Of a stretch of DNA of 64,000 bases, positions 1 through 9,734 are shown piece after piece. Below the pieces are notes generated by a model. The model saw only the letters and a list, made by a program, of their open reading frames with translations, did no database searches and was not told where the DNA came from. Position 1 is the stretch's first letter, and each line of letters begins with the position of its first letter. The position numbers were made by a program, and so were the translations under genes. This DNA comes from an uncultured Bacteroidota bacterium (GTDB lineage: Bacteria > Bacteroidota > Bacteroidia > Chitinophagales > Chitinophagaceae), in assembly GCA_903887415.1 (NCBI GenBank), contig CAISPO010000055.1, positions 1-64,000 of the forward strand, written 5' to 3'.

Positions 1-139
1 GCCAATTGTATTTAGGGTAAAGCCTAAACCGCCTGACCTGCAAAAAGATATTTTCTGGAAAAACTCAACCTTGTTCCAGTAAAATCAGGCTTTCCCAAAG
101 ATATTTTGCCCTTTTTGAAAAAGTTCCGTATGTTCATGA

Positions 140-167
140 TTGTTTATATGAAAAAAGTGTATTTTTA
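140..167 (+). promoter_or_regulatory. Putative Bacteroidetes-type promoter
   Basis: A TTG at 140-142 is followed after 17 bases by TATTTTTA (160-167), one mismatch from the Bacteroidetes -7 consensus TAnnTTTG. It lies about 20 bases before the start codon at 186, so the leader would be very short. The rest of 1-185 shows no gene. Confidence 0.4.
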
Positions 168-185
168 TAAAAAAACTATAGCTAT

Positions 186-1565
186 ATGAAAAAACTAATT
201 ACTCTTTGTTTATCCCTTTTCGTTTGCTTTTCTGCAACACATGCGCAAACAACGATCTATTCGCAGAACTTCAATACCGGCAGCGCAACCGACTGGAGCC
301 TAAACACAACTGATCTCGGAGGTGATAACTCTATGTCCGACAATCAGTGGGTCATTAATAATGTATATGCCGGTGGTATCCTGGCAGCAGCAACTGCAAA
401 TGAGCCTTCCGGCATAACAGGATATCCTAACAGTTACTACATGCACATCTATAGCCAATTAGGCGTTTCAATCGGCCAGCCGGCAAATGATAATTTTGAT
501 GCAGGAAGCGGTTCCACGTTTTTCGCAGCACAGATCACTCCCGTTGTTACGACTGGTTACACAAACGTTTACTTTTCATTCTGGTGGCTGCGCAATGGCG
601 ATGCATCAAGTGTTGGTAAGGTGTATTACCGTACTTCAGCAGGAGGAACATGGACGCAAATACCGACTTCAACTACAACTTTTTTTGGCTCATCTGTATG
701 GGCTGTTGACTCATTCCATCTTGCTGCTTTTGACAACCAGGCATTCCTTGAATTTGGCTTTCAATTTACAGATGGCGGCACGGGCAACGACCCGGCATTC
801 GGCATAGATGACATCAGTGTTACAGGTACAAGTGGCACTGTTACCGCACCTGTTGCCAACTTTGAATCCTCATCCAGCACTGCCTGCACAGATAGCTGTA
901 TCTCATTTTCGAATAGCAGCGGCGGTACTATAGATAGTGTACGTTGGACCACAACACCCGCCGCTACAATAGCCGCCCCAACCAGCACTACCTCTACAAA
1001 TATCTGCTTCCCTGCATCCGGAGCTTATTCGGTTAGCATTACCGCTTATAACAGCGGCGGCTCTAATACCTACACCGCTGTAATAAATGTAACACCTACC
1101 CCGCATCCTGCAATCACGCAGACCGGCGCTGTGCTTTCTGTACCCGCCGCTTATACCAGCTACCAGTGGTACAATGGCCTGTCTCCAATTACGGGCGCTA
1201 CAACTAATACCTACACCATCACCACTACAAGCACTTATGGCGTTGTAGTTGATTCAGCGGGATGCCCGGGCGGCGATACGCTGACGACAGGCCCACTGCA
1301 TGTAACTACGCTGAATACCTTAGCAAGCCACTATTGGATTGCACAGCCAAACAGCAGCAGCGTTATCGTGAATGCATCAAAACCAATTGACGATGCCCTT
1401 GCAATCACTATTTATGATGCCACAGGCCGTAAAGTTCTTGATGAAGTATGGGATGCCGGCAGCTATACAAAACAGATCAATGGCCTTTCAGTTGCCAACG
1501 GCCTGTATATTATTAAGCTCAGCAACGTGTACACGTCTGCTGTGCTGAAATGGCAAAAACAATAA
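186..1565 (+). CDS. Secreted T9SS type A sorting-domain protein with PKD-like domain
   Basis: This 459-residue exported protein has a clear N-terminal signal peptide (residues 1-20, ending in THAQ). Residues about 22-215 form a beta-rich region of the MAM/jelly-roll kind often seen in Bacteroidetes surface proteins, with an early YSQNFNTG segment. A PKD-like segment follows (about 222-305), then an Ig-like stretch with the YQWYNG motif (about 320-370). The last 75 residues end with GLYIIKLSN and a basic tail, typical of a type A T9SS C-terminal sorting domain, so the protein should cross the outer membrane by T9SS and be anchored or released. No catalytic motif was recognised, so the role (adhesion or carbohydrate binding) is unknown. 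A strong terminator follows 20 bases after the stop. Confidence 0.88.
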   Translation: MKKLITLCLSLFVCFSATHAQTTIYSQNFNTGSATDWSLNTTDLGGDNSMSDNQWVINNVYAGGILAAATANEPSGITGYPNSYYMHIYSQLGVSIGQPANDNFDAGSGSTFFAAQITPVVTTGYTNVYFSFWWLRNGDASSVGKVYYRTSAGGTWTQIPTSTTTFFGSSVWAVDSFHLAAFDNQAFLEFGFQFTDGGTGNDPAFGIDDISVTGTSGTVTAPVANFESSSSTACTDSCISFSNSSGGTIDSVRWTTTPAATIAAPTSTTSTNICFPASGAYSVSITAYNSGGSNTYTAVINVTPTPHPAITQTGAVLSVPAAYTSYQWYNGLSPITGATTNTYTITTTSTYGVVVDSAGCPGGDTLTTGPLHVTTLNTLASHYWIAQPNSSSVIVNASKPIDDALAITIYDATGRKVLDEVWDAGSYTKQINGLSVANGLYIIKLSNVYTSAVLKWQKQ

Positions 1566-1583
1566 ATATATTTTAATGTAAAC

Positions 1584-1613
1584 AAAAAGACCCCGCCTTT
1601 GCGGGGTCTTTTT
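1584..1613 (+). terminator. Rho-independent terminator
   Basis: A 9-bp perfect stem (1588-1596 with 1601-1609, GC-rich, loop CTTT) is followed by a T run. It terminates the T9SS gene upstream and insulates it from atpD. The A run on the 5' side makes it potentially bidirectional. Confidence 0.9.
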
Positions 1614-1667
1614 GCTGTATAAAGTGTGGATTGCAGCGTTAAAAACCGTTTCTTTTAAATTTTTACT

Positions 1668-1698
1668 TTTGAATTTCAACCTCCGACCCTTACCTTTG
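1668..1698 (+). promoter_or_regulatory. atpDC promoter, Bacteroidetes -33/-7 type
   Basis: TTTG at 1668-1671 and TACCTTTG at 1691-1698 are separated by 19 bases, matching the primary sigma factor promoter of Bacteroidetes exactly. It lies 53 bases before the atpD start codon. Confidence 0.75.
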
Positions 1699-1742
1699 CG
1701 CAAAATTTCACACCGGTAGCTACCGGAACTTTCAATATATAA

Positions 1743-3257
<1,515 letters not shown>

Positions 3258-3335
3258 TGTGCTAATTCGGCAATTAGACAATGTGTCAATTCACGTGTCA
3301 TTGCCGAATTGCCGAATTATCAAATTCTAATTGAA
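3258..3335. repeat. Inverted-repeat element between atpD and atpC
   Basis: The 81-base spacer between the two ATP synthase genes contains the block CTAATTCGGCAATTAG near 3260 and its reverse-oriented counterpart ATTGCCGAATTGCCGAATTA at 3300-3319, separated by AT-rich, CAAT-containing sequence. It looks like one of the short palindromic elements scattered in Bacteroidetes intergenic spaces. Transcribed, it could fold into a hairpin that changes the ratio of AtpD to AtpC. Confidence 0.6.
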
Positions 3336-3338
3336 AAA

Positions 3339-3593
3339 ATGCAACTAGAAATATTAACACCGGAGCACAAAGTATTCAGCGGCGAAGTATATGGCATATT
3401 ATTGCCGGGTACTGAAGGCGCTTTTGAGATATTGGACAAGCACGCGCCAATGATCGCATCACTGGGCAAGGGCAAAATGAAAGTGCTGAAGGACAAGAGC
3501 CATTCTGAAACTTACGAGATATCCGGCGGATTTATTGAAATGCTGAATAACAAAGCCAGTGTGCTGATAGAAGACGCGACAGCGCTTGATTAA
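3339..3593 (+). CDS. atpC: F1Fo ATP synthase subunit epsilon (short form)
   Basis: Epsilon is part of the central stalk of F1 and binds gamma. The MQLEILTPEHKVFSGE beginning and the LPGTEGAFEILDKHAPM segment are diagnostic of its N-terminal beta-sandwich. I chose the ATG at 3339 rather than the TTG at 3309 because homology begins there and the upstream codons lie in a repeat. The 84-residue protein ends after the beta-sandwich. The C-terminal two-helix domain, which in E. coli (about 139 aa) inhibits ATP hydrolysis, is absent, as is usual in Bacteroidetes. A terminator follows. Confidence 0.95.
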   Translation: MQLEILTPEHKVFSGEVYGILLPGTEGAFEILDKHAPMIASLGKGKMKVLKDKSHSETYEISGGFIEMLNNKASVLIEDATALD

Positions 3594-3615
3594 GCAATAC
3601 TTTCTGAATGATATT

Positions 3616-3646
3616 ACAATGCCGGGAACAGCCCGGCATTTTTTAT
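3616..3646 (+). terminator. Rho-independent terminator after atpC
   Basis: A 9-bp stem (3618-3626 with 3632-3640, loop AACAG) is followed by six T residues. It ends the atpDC transcript. Confidence 0.88.
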
Positions 3647-3661
3647 TCATTTCATGGCCAC

Positions 3662-3967
3662 TTAATCCGCTGCTATAGACTGTATGGAGAGATAATGGTA
3701 GCTGGCGTCGCAAGAACCAGTTTCAACATAATTGAAACTCACATGGATCGGAAAATGCGTCGAATCAATTGCGCTCCCGGCAGGAAAAGAAAAAAAACGA
3801 TAAATACTGTCATTACCATCCATTGTTAATTTATATCCGCCACAGCAGGAACATGCGCCAAAGTCAACTCCGGTAATAGTGCCCGATGCCGCAAAATGTG
3901 CTACACGGTCTTTTGTGCATGATGCCATAATCATACAACTGGCAAAAAGAATGAGCAAGGGTTTCAT
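3662..3967 (-). CDS. Small cysteine-rich lipoprotein, unknown function
   Basis: This 101-residue protein has a short hydrophobic signal ending in a lipobox (MIMASC, lipidated Cys about residue 16), so it should be a periplasm-facing or surface lipoprotein. The mature part contains a tight CSCCGGY cluster near residues 39-45 and a further Cys about residue 87, which could form disulfides or bind a metal. No family was recognised. It is transcribed convergently to atpC, with its stop 16 bases beyond the terminator. Confidence 0.75.
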   Translation of the reverse strand: MKPLLILFASCMIMASCTKDRVAHFAASGTITGVDFGACSCCGGYKLTMDGNDSIYRFFSFPAGSAIDSTHFPIHVSFNYVETGSCDASYHYLSIQSIAAD

Positions 3968-4063
3968 AAACTATATTTTTATCATGCAATTTATGAAACT
4001 ATTTTAAAATAAAAAAATATTTACTGAGGCCGAAAATAATTGCGCAACCAGCATACTGATTCG

Positions 4064-4891
4064 TTACCGGCCCTTATTCAGCATCACCAACGCTTTATAC
4101 ACAGCGTTGTGCAAAATGGTGAGGTGGTCTTCATCGGGCAGTTTGGCGAAGAGCACCTTATATTCTTTCGGTTTTAAAAGGTGATACAGCTCCCCTGCAT
4201 CATGTTCCATCTGCGGGCCTTCTTTACCAACCGATATATACACAGTTGCGGCGTTTTGTTTTTGTGTCTCTGATAATGAGCGCTCGTCCGGCAGCAGCGA
4301 TTCCCCATCCCACCACAGGCTGGGACTTACAATGATATACTGGTTAAACAGGCCGGGATGTTTCAGGAGCACTTCGGTTGCCAGCAGGCCACCAAGCGAT
4401 TGCCCGATTATTGTCTTAACCTCGCTAGTGCGGTACTTTCCTTCGATGTATGGCTCCAGCTCCTTTTCAAGGAACGACATGAATTTTGCAGACCCGCCGG
4501 TGGTAGGATAGGCTTTCTTGTCGCTGTCTATTGTGGTGGGAAAGGTAAAGTCGCGCCTCCGGTCTATATTGGCGATGCCCACAACAATTGTTTTTGGCAT
4601 GGCCTCTATCATAGTCAGAAACTGCACAACGCCAACAACATGGATGAAATCCTCATCCGCCGATCCATCGAGTAGGTATATAACTGGGTATCGTGCGGCC
4701 TTAGCGGTATCATATCCGCCGGGAAGGTAAATATTCAGCACACGATTTTCAGAGAGCTCATTTGAATGTATTTGTTCGGTAACACCCAGTACGAACGGCT
4801 TTTCCTGGGCATAGCCGCCCTTCGCTGCCAACGTCGAAACAATACAAAAAACAAACACTCTTACCGTAGGAAATCCTTTCAAAAAATACAT
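4064..4891 (-). CDS. Exported alpha/beta-hydrolase, putative esterase (Esterase_D family)
   Basis: A signal peptide (residues 1-28, ending GGYAQ) is followed by an esterase D/Fes-like alpha/beta-hydrolase fold of 275 residues in all. The strand RYPVIYLLDGSAD (about 66-78), the nucleophile elbow GQSLGG (Ser about residue 165) and a late DEDHLT (catalytic His) give a plausible Ser-Asp-His triad. Relatives hydrolyse ferric enterobactin, acyl-glutathione or feruloyl esters, and the substrate here cannot be told from sequence. No siderophore or polysaccharide genes are adjacent. It is probably periplasmic. Transcribed alone, with 40 bases to the next minus-strand gene upstream. Confidence 0.87.
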   Translation of the reverse strand: MYFLKGFPTVRVFVFCIVSTLAAKGGYAQEKPFVLGVTEQIHSNELSENRVLNIYLPGGYDTAKAARYPVIYLLDGSADEDFIHVVGVVQFLTMIEAMPKTIVVGIANIDRRRDFTFPTTIDSDKKAYPTTGGSAKFMSFLEKELEPYIEGKYRTSEVKTIIGQSLGGLLATEVLLKHPGLFNQYIIVSPSLWWDGESLLPDERSLSETQKQNAATVYISVGKEGPQMEHDAGELYHLLKPKEYKVLFAKLPDEDHLTILHNAVYKALVMLNKGR

Positions 4892-4931
4892 ATTTACACT
4901 TTATTGTTCAAGAAGAAAATCAGTTGTATCA

Positions 4932-5273
4932 CTAAAAAATCTTTACAAACCCTGCAAAAATGAAAATAACCCCCAAACTCGTAAGGCCATACAAAACTAT
5001 CGGGAAATTAAGATGAGTGGCCGACGATGTTATCGCAAGAACACAACTAACCAGGCAAATACAGGCACCGCCAAGGATCAGCGAAAGGCCTTGCTTCCGC
5101 ATTTTCATATGGTGAAGTTTGACAGCCTCTGCCACCAGCTCTTGCACGAACCGTGCATCATGGCCCTGCTGCAACAAGCGGCCTTCTATCTCCGCCTTTT
5201 TGTGCCCGGCCATAAGCAAGGTGACCACATAGGAGCAAAGCGGCAATGGCCCTGGTGTATCAGATAAGCTCAT
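4932..5273 (-). CDS. Small membrane protein, unknown function
   Basis: This 113-residue protein begins with a soluble stretch of about 58 residues. It contains a helix-turn-helix-like segment (MAGHKKAEIEGRLLQQGHD) that resembles the C-terminal part of short SHOCT/RecX-like repeats, but I cannot assign a family. Two predicted transmembrane helices follow (about 62-83 and 91-112), separated by a short loop, and the protein ends right after the second. It may be co-transcribed with the esterase gene 40 bases downstream. No catalytic residues were seen. Confidence 0.75.
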   Translation of the reverse strand: MSLSDTPGPLPLCSYVVTLLMAGHKKAEIEGRLLQQGHDARFVQELVAEAVKLHHMKMRKQGLSLILGGACICLVSCVLAITSSATHLNFPIVLYGLTSLGVIFIFAGFVKIF

Positions 5274-5423
5274 TATTAAAGAATTCTAAGTTAGTAAAAT
5301 TACAGAATAGAATGCTTCATGCGGCAAACCATTTTATTTGGCCGGAAATTAGTTATTGCAGCAAATATACTTGTGGCCGGTCGCCGATAGGTTAAACCGT
5401 ATAACCCATCTCTGAAAAAATAC

Positions 5424-5455
5424 TTGCAGCAAACGAACGATTTTTTATTAATTTG
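5424..5455 (+). promoter_or_regulatory. Putative coaX operon promoter
   Basis: TTG (5424-5426) and TTAATTTG (5448-5455, one mismatch to TAnnTTTG) are 21 bases apart and end 29 bases before the coaX start codon. Confidence 0.5.
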
Positions 5456-5484
5456 CTACTCCTTAACAAAAAACACACACTACC

Positions 5485-6228
5485 ATGTCCGTAAATCTTT
5501 GCATCGACTGGGGCAATACCAGCGTGAAAGCCGCAATTTTTGACAGCGAAACTTTGCAAAAACAATTTACTTTTTCACCTGCGGATGCGCTGGAAAAGAT
5601 AACCGCAATAATAAGCCAGCATACTCCTGTTAAGGCTATTATTTGTTCGGTAGTTCGCAAGAACGACGAACTGGAAAACCTGGTTCACTCGCATATAAAG
5701 CATGTAATCACACTGGACAGCAATACCCGCCTGCCTATACACAACGGCTATCTTTCCGGAGATACACTGGGGCCAGACCGTATAGCGCTGGTGGTTGCCG
5801 CCCATATGCAGCACCCGGACAAGAACAACCTGGTCATCAGCACGGGCACATGCGTTACTTACAACTTTGTACAAAAAAATAAAATGTTCCGCGGCGGTGC
5901 TATTTCTCCCGGCCTGAACATGAGGCTACAAGCCATGCACACCTTTACTGGCAAGCTGCCGGAGGTAAGCATGGATGGCGAGCTGATATTGCTGGGCTAT
6001 GATACGGCCACTTGTATGCGCAGCGGCGCCGCTTATGGCATTGCCTTTGAAATAGATGGCATGGTGAGTGAGTATGAGCGCACACAAACCGATTTTAACG
6101 CGATATTAACGGGCGGTGATGCCCCATTCTTTGCAAGCAAAATTAAAAGTAAGATATTTGCCGACCCTGACTTATTGTTGAAGGGATTGAATCTAATTTT
6201 AAACCATAATGTTTCTTCCCCACGCTAA
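5485..6228 (+). CDS. coaX: Type III pantothenate kinase
   Basis: CoaX phosphorylates pantothenate, the first step of coenzyme A synthesis, in the cytoplasm. The protein is an ASKHA-fold kinase of 247 residues. The phosphate-1 motif IDWGNTSVKAAIF is at residues 7-19, the pantothenate/dimer motif GDTLGPDRIA at about 92-101, the phosphate-2 motif STGTCVTYNFV at about 120-130, and the GGAISPGLNMRLQAM adenosine/pantothenate segment at about 140-154. All expected motifs are present. It overlaps the next gene by 20 bases, so translation is probably coupled. CoaX next to an outer-membrane protein and lptC is a recurring arrangement in Bacteroidetes. Confidence 0.96.
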   Translation: MSVNLCIDWGNTSVKAAIFDSETLQKQFTFSPADALEKITAIISQHTPVKAIICSVVRKNDELENLVHSHIKHVITLDSNTRLPIHNGYLSGDTLGPDRIALVVAAHMQHPDKNNLVISTGTCVTYNFVQKNKMFRGGAISPGLNMRLQAMHTFTGKLPEVSMDGELILLGYDTATCMRSGAAYGIAFEIDGMVSEYERTQTDFNAILTGGDAPFFASKIKSKIFADPDLLLKGLNLILNHNVSSPR

Positions 6229-7528
6229 GTCTTTATTAGTTGTCCTGTTCGTTTTTGCAGCATCCTCCCTGTTTGCCCAAACAGGGTCAACAAGCAACCC
6301 GCTTGCAGACAGGGAGAACAACCCCTATTCAAAATACGGCATTGGCGAGCTACAGAATGGCAACAGCACTGTTCTGAAGGGTATGGGTAATATTACTTCT
6401 GCTTTCGAGAATCCCTACGAAATAAACACTGATAATCCCGCATCATACTCATTCCTGAAACGCACCACTTACGAAGTGGGCATGACGGCCAGCACCCGCA
6501 ATGTGAGCAGCGATGGTTCATCTTATACCACCGGCACAGCAACACTTTCTTACCTTACTATTGGCCTGCCTGTAGGTAAAAACGCAGGGCTTTGTTTTGG
6601 GTTCAAACCATACTCGCACTCGTTTTATTCGCTGGTGGATACTATTTTTTCGGCCACTTCGCCGCTGGGGGAAACAGTAAGGTCTTATAATGGCGATGGC
6701 GGGCTGAATTATGCCTATATCGGCGCTGCTTATCAGTACAAGGGTTTCAGCATTGGCTTTAATGCCGGCTATATGTTTGGTACTATTACCAAAAATACAA
6801 ATGTTGCATCTATAGATACCGTGCTTACCGACAGGTCATACACTGCCGATTTCGCAAACTACACCCGCATAGGCGGTATCTACTGGAAAGGCGGCGCAAT
6901 GTGGGAACACAAGCTCGATTCAAACTTCACACTCCGCATAGGCGGTACGCTTACATTGAGTCAGAATATCAGTGAGCGGCTCAATGCCTACCAGGTAAGC
7001 ATATATAATTTTGGTGATACTATAGTGAATGACACCAGCACTTATTCTGGAGAATCTCACGGGAAATTAAAGCTGCCCATGTCCTACAGCCTGGGAGCAA
7101 TGCTGGTAAGCAACAATAAGTGGAGCATTGGCATTGATTATACGGCTACGCAATGGAGCGGGTTCAACAGTTCACCCGATGCAACGATGAATGACTTTAT
7201 CGCAAAAAGCTCATACAAGGCCAGCATCGGCGGCGAACTCACTCCAGACGCCAATAATATTCGCAACTATTATTCCAGGATCACCTATCGCCTCGGCCTT
7301 TATTATGGCACAGATTACCTCACTTTTCAAAATACACAGTTACCGCTTTACGGTGTTACGCTCGGGGCCAGCTTGCCGTTCCGCCGTTCTTTCTCCCACC
7401 TGCACACCTCGCTTGATATTGGCCGCATCGGCACAAGTGCCAATAACCTGATACAGGAAACATACGTTCGCTTTTCCCTGGGTATGTCATTTAATGACCT
7501 TTGGTTCATTAAGCGCAAGTATGATTAA
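6209..7528 (+). CDS. Outer-membrane beta-barrel protein
   Basis: A 439-residue protein with a signal peptide (residues 1-23, ending SSLFAQ). The mature protein begins with an ENNPYSKYGIGELQ segment often seen in Bacteroidetes FadL-like or porin-like barrels, followed by about a dozen alternating amphipathic beta-strands (for example YEVGMTAS, NYAYIGAAY, YRLGLYYG) and an ending YVRFSLGMSFNDLWFIKRKYD, consistent with a transmembrane barrel closed by an aromatic C-terminal strand. The cargo is unknown. Overlap with coaX (20 bases) and with lptC (8 bases) shows that the three genes are one operon. Confidence 0.85.
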   Translation: MFLPHAKSLLVVLFVFAASSLFAQTGSTSNPLADRENNPYSKYGIGELQNGNSTVLKGMGNITSAFENPYEINTDNPASYSFLKRTTYEVGMTASTRNVSSDGSSYTTGTATLSYLTIGLPVGKNAGLCFGFKPYSHSFYSLVDTIFSATSPLGETVRSYNGDGGLNYAYIGAAYQYKGFSIGFNAGYMFGTITKNTNVASIDTVLTDRSYTADFANYTRIGGIYWKGGAMWEHKLDSNFTLRIGGTLTLSQNISERLNAYQVSIYNFGDTIVNDTSTYSGESHGKLKLPMSYSLGAMLVSNNKWSIGIDYTATQWSGFNSSPDATMNDFIAKSSYKASIGGELTPDANNIRNYYSRITYRLGLYYGTDYLTFQNTQLPLYGVTLGASLPFRRSFSHLHTSLDIGRIGTSANNLIQETYVRFSLGMSFNDLWFIKRKYD

Positions 7529-8114
7529 TTGGCGTTCAAAATATTCATATCGCGGTATTACACGGATACTCATTCCGGGCATTTTGTTTTTTGCCGCGCC
7601 TTCGTGTAAGAATGACCCTAATGAGATAAGGGCCCTCACCGGCAAGCCGAACCAGGCAGAAGACCACGCCCAGGATGTTACCGTTATTTATAGTAAGACC
7701 GGCAAAATAAATATGCGCATTTTCGCCCACGATTTTGTGCGCAACGAAAGCGCAAAACGCCCGTATATAGATATGAACACCCACCTGAAAGTGGAGTTCT
7801 TTAACGACAGTACCGGATCAGTGGATGATATACTTACTGCAGATTCATCCAGGTATTACGAAGCCCAGGGCGATATGATCATCTGGGACAGTGTGCAGAT
7901 CATTACCAAAAAAGGAGAGAAGCTGAATACAGACGAGCTTATATGGAATGCCGGGGCTCAAAAATTCTTTACCGAAAAACCAGTACGCATTACCACACCC
8001 ACTGAAGTGATCTATGGCGACGGAATGGAAGCAAATAGTGATTTCTCCTGGTACCAGATCACAAATCCGAAAGGCACGGTGCAGGTAAATAAAGGAGAAG
8101 TGCCCCAGCAATAG
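7521..8114 (+). CDS. lptC: LPS export ABC transporter periplasmic protein LptC
   Basis: LptC receives LPS from the LptB2FG transporter and passes it towards LptA. I chose the ATG at 7521, which overlaps the preceding stop by 8 bases. An N-terminal signal or anchor ends in a lipobox-like FFAAPSC, so this Bacteroidetes LptC is probably a lipoprotein rather than carrying an uncleaved helix. The rest is the OstA/LptC beta-jellyroll with the typical YIDMNTHLKVEFF, LTADSSRYYEAQGDMIIW and ELIWNAGAQKFFTEKPVRI pattern. Length (197 aa) is normal for the family. It is the last gene of the coaX operon. Confidence 0.88.
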   Translation: MINWRSKYSYRGITRILIPGILFFAAPSCKNDPNEIRALTGKPNQAEDHAQDVTVIYSKTGKINMRIFAHDFVRNESAKRPYIDMNTHLKVEFFNDSTGSVDDILTADSSRYYEAQGDMIIWDSVQIITKKGEKLNTDELIWNAGAQKFFTEKPVRITTPTEVIYGDGMEANSDFSWYQITNPKGTVQVNKGEVPQQ

Positions 8115-8170
8115 TGCATTACTCCCTGTACCAAAATCCCCGATGATAGCCTGATTGACATGAAATAGTG

Positions 8171-8246
8171 TTTCGCTAAAAATCTCTCGCCAAGACGCAA
8201 AGGCGCAATTCTCCTGTTTTGTTTTAAAGACCGCAAAGCGCAAGTA
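8171..8246 (-). repeat. Dispersed 75-bp element, copy A (inverted)
   Basis: Read on the minus strand, this stretch runs TTGCGCTTTGCGGTCTTTAA ... GCGCCTTTGCGTCTTGGCGA and aligns along its length with copies at 29521-29591 and 35255-35330. It is built from GCGCCTTTGCG-type words. A half copy (GAGCTTTGCGTCTTTGCGCG) follows at about 8327-8346. It lies in the 264-base gap between lptC and the histidine kinase, which holds no gene. Confidence 0.7.
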
Positions 8247-8378
8247 CGCTTCTTGTTCCTTGTTTTCAGGCACATGAATATTTACACATGCATTTGGCGG
8301 GCTTAAGAACGAAATGAGATGGCTGCGAGCTTTGCGTCTTTGCGCGAAACCTTTATGATTTAGCGAGAAAACCTTTTA

Positions 8379-9578
8379 TTACTTGGGAATAGTCACCAGG
8401 AAAGAGGACCCTTCTGATACTGCGGAATTGAGCTTTATGGTCCCGTCTAATTTTTCCACCAGTCTTTTTACTATGGCAAGGCCTATACCCATACTTTCAC
8501 CGTCTTTGATCTTTCCGCTCAGTTTTTCAAACAGCTCAAATATTTTTTCCCTGTCCTCTTCTGCGATGCCCGGCCCATTGTCTTTTACTTCAAACAAGTA
8601 TGCCGTATTATCTTCCTGAAAAGTCATATCCACTTTCACCGGGTCGCTTACATTATACCTGATGGCGTTGTGCAGCAGATGCAGGAATATCTGCTTCAGT
8701 GCCGTGCGCGAAGTGTACATCTCCGCATCTCCTTTAGGATAACTGATAATAATGTTGGGCGGCAGGTTAAGTTGCCCTATCACTTCTTCTGCAAGGCGCG
8801 GGATACTTATATTCTCTTTGGGTCCCACAGGCTGCAGCGAAGTTCTTGTATAGCTAAGGATACCGCTAACCAGGTCTGATAAGTGGTATGCGGCATCGTT
8901 CAGGTAATCAATATACCCCCGCCCGTCATCATCAAATTTAGGGGCATAATCTTCCTTGAGCAGGTGGGTTAACGAAATGATATTGTTCAGCGGGCTCTTC
9001 AGGTCGTGAGATGCAATATGGGCTATTTTGCCAAGGTCATCAAAAGCCATTCTTAACTCTGCCTGCTTTCTTTTGTACTGAGCGGTCATTTCACGCAACT
9101 CCATACGCGCCACTATATGCCTTGCCAGGGCTTGCAATGCACCTGTCTGATGGCTATCCAGCTTTCGTGCTATTTTATCCATGATACAAAGTGCGCCGGA
9201 TACATGCCCTGCGGCAGCAAGCAATGGAACTTCGGCATAAAAGACAATAGCGGCATCCCCATCCAGGCAGGGATGGCCCTGAAAACGTTTATCCTTAGTG
9301 AGGTCAGGGACAATAAATAACTCTCCGGGGTTACCGGCTACGCTCCGTGACAACGGCAGATACCCGCGCATTGCTGAAGTACTCAGCCCGTTAACGGATT
9401 TAAACCATTGACGGTCCGTGTCCATAACGCCTACCAGCGATTCGGGAGTATTGCAAATTTGCGATGCAATTTGAATAATATCAGCAAAATCAGCGTCAGG
9501 CAATGTACCTGGAACATAAGACATAGGCTTCCCAATTAAGCTCTCCTGTTCACTAGCCGGCGTCGGTGCAATTTTCAT
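8379..9578 (-). CDS. Cytoplasmic sensor histidine kinase with GAF domain
   Basis: A 399-residue soluble kinase without membrane segments. Residues about 25-165 form a GAF domain (LVGVMDTDRQWFKS, YAEVPLLAAAGHVSGALCIMD) of the type seen in cyanobacterial and Bacteroidetes kinases. A coiled linker and the HisKA dimerisation helix with IASHDLKSPLNN follow (phospho-acceptor His191). The HATPase domain shows the N-box HNAIRYN, the G1/F region DNGPGIAEEDREKIFELFEK and the G2 box GESMGIGLAIVKRL. All catalytic boxes are intact, so it should be an active kinase sensing a cytoplasmic ligand or redox state. No response regulator is adjacent; the receiver at 53801 is far away, so this is an orphan kinase. 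Confidence 0.93.
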   Translation of the reverse strand: MKIAPTPASEQESLIGKPMSYVPGTLPDADFADIIQIASQICNTPESLVGVMDTDRQWFKSVNGLSTSAMRGYLPLSRSVAGNPGELFIVPDLTKDKRFQGHPCLDGDAAIVFYAEVPLLAAAGHVSGALCIMDKIARKLDSHQTGALQALARHIVARMELREMTAQYKRKQAELRMAFDDLGKIAHIASHDLKSPLNNIISLTHLLKEDYAPKFDDDGRGYIDYLNDAAYHLSDLVSGILSYTRTSLQPVGPKENISIPRLAEEVIGQLNLPPNIIISYPKGDAEMYTSRTALKQIFLHLLHNAIRYNVSDPVKVDMTFQEDNTAYLFEVKDNGPGIAEEDREKIFELFEKLSGKIKDGESMGIGLAIVKRLVEKLDGTIKLNSAVSEGSSFLVTIPK

Positions 9579-9693
9579 TAATGCTTATGCAATTATTTGG
9601 TAAAGATAGTTTTTTGCTATGAATAAATTCGCGCCGTTCAGCAAGTTCCTGATTCTTTCCGGCACTAAATTAAGCTAAGAAACGGCGAATGAA

Positions 9694-9725
9694 CATACTA
9701 AATTGATAAACAACATTTTAGTATG
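9694..9725. terminator. Weak hairpin downstream of the Ldh-family gene
   Basis: CATACTAAA (9694-9702) and TTTAGTATG (9717-9725) form a 9-bp perfect inverted repeat 10 bases beyond the stop of the minus-strand gene at 9735. There is no clear T run, so it may be a weak terminator or an mRNA-stabilising hairpin. Confidence 0.35.
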
Positions 9726-9734
9726 CTAAATAAA

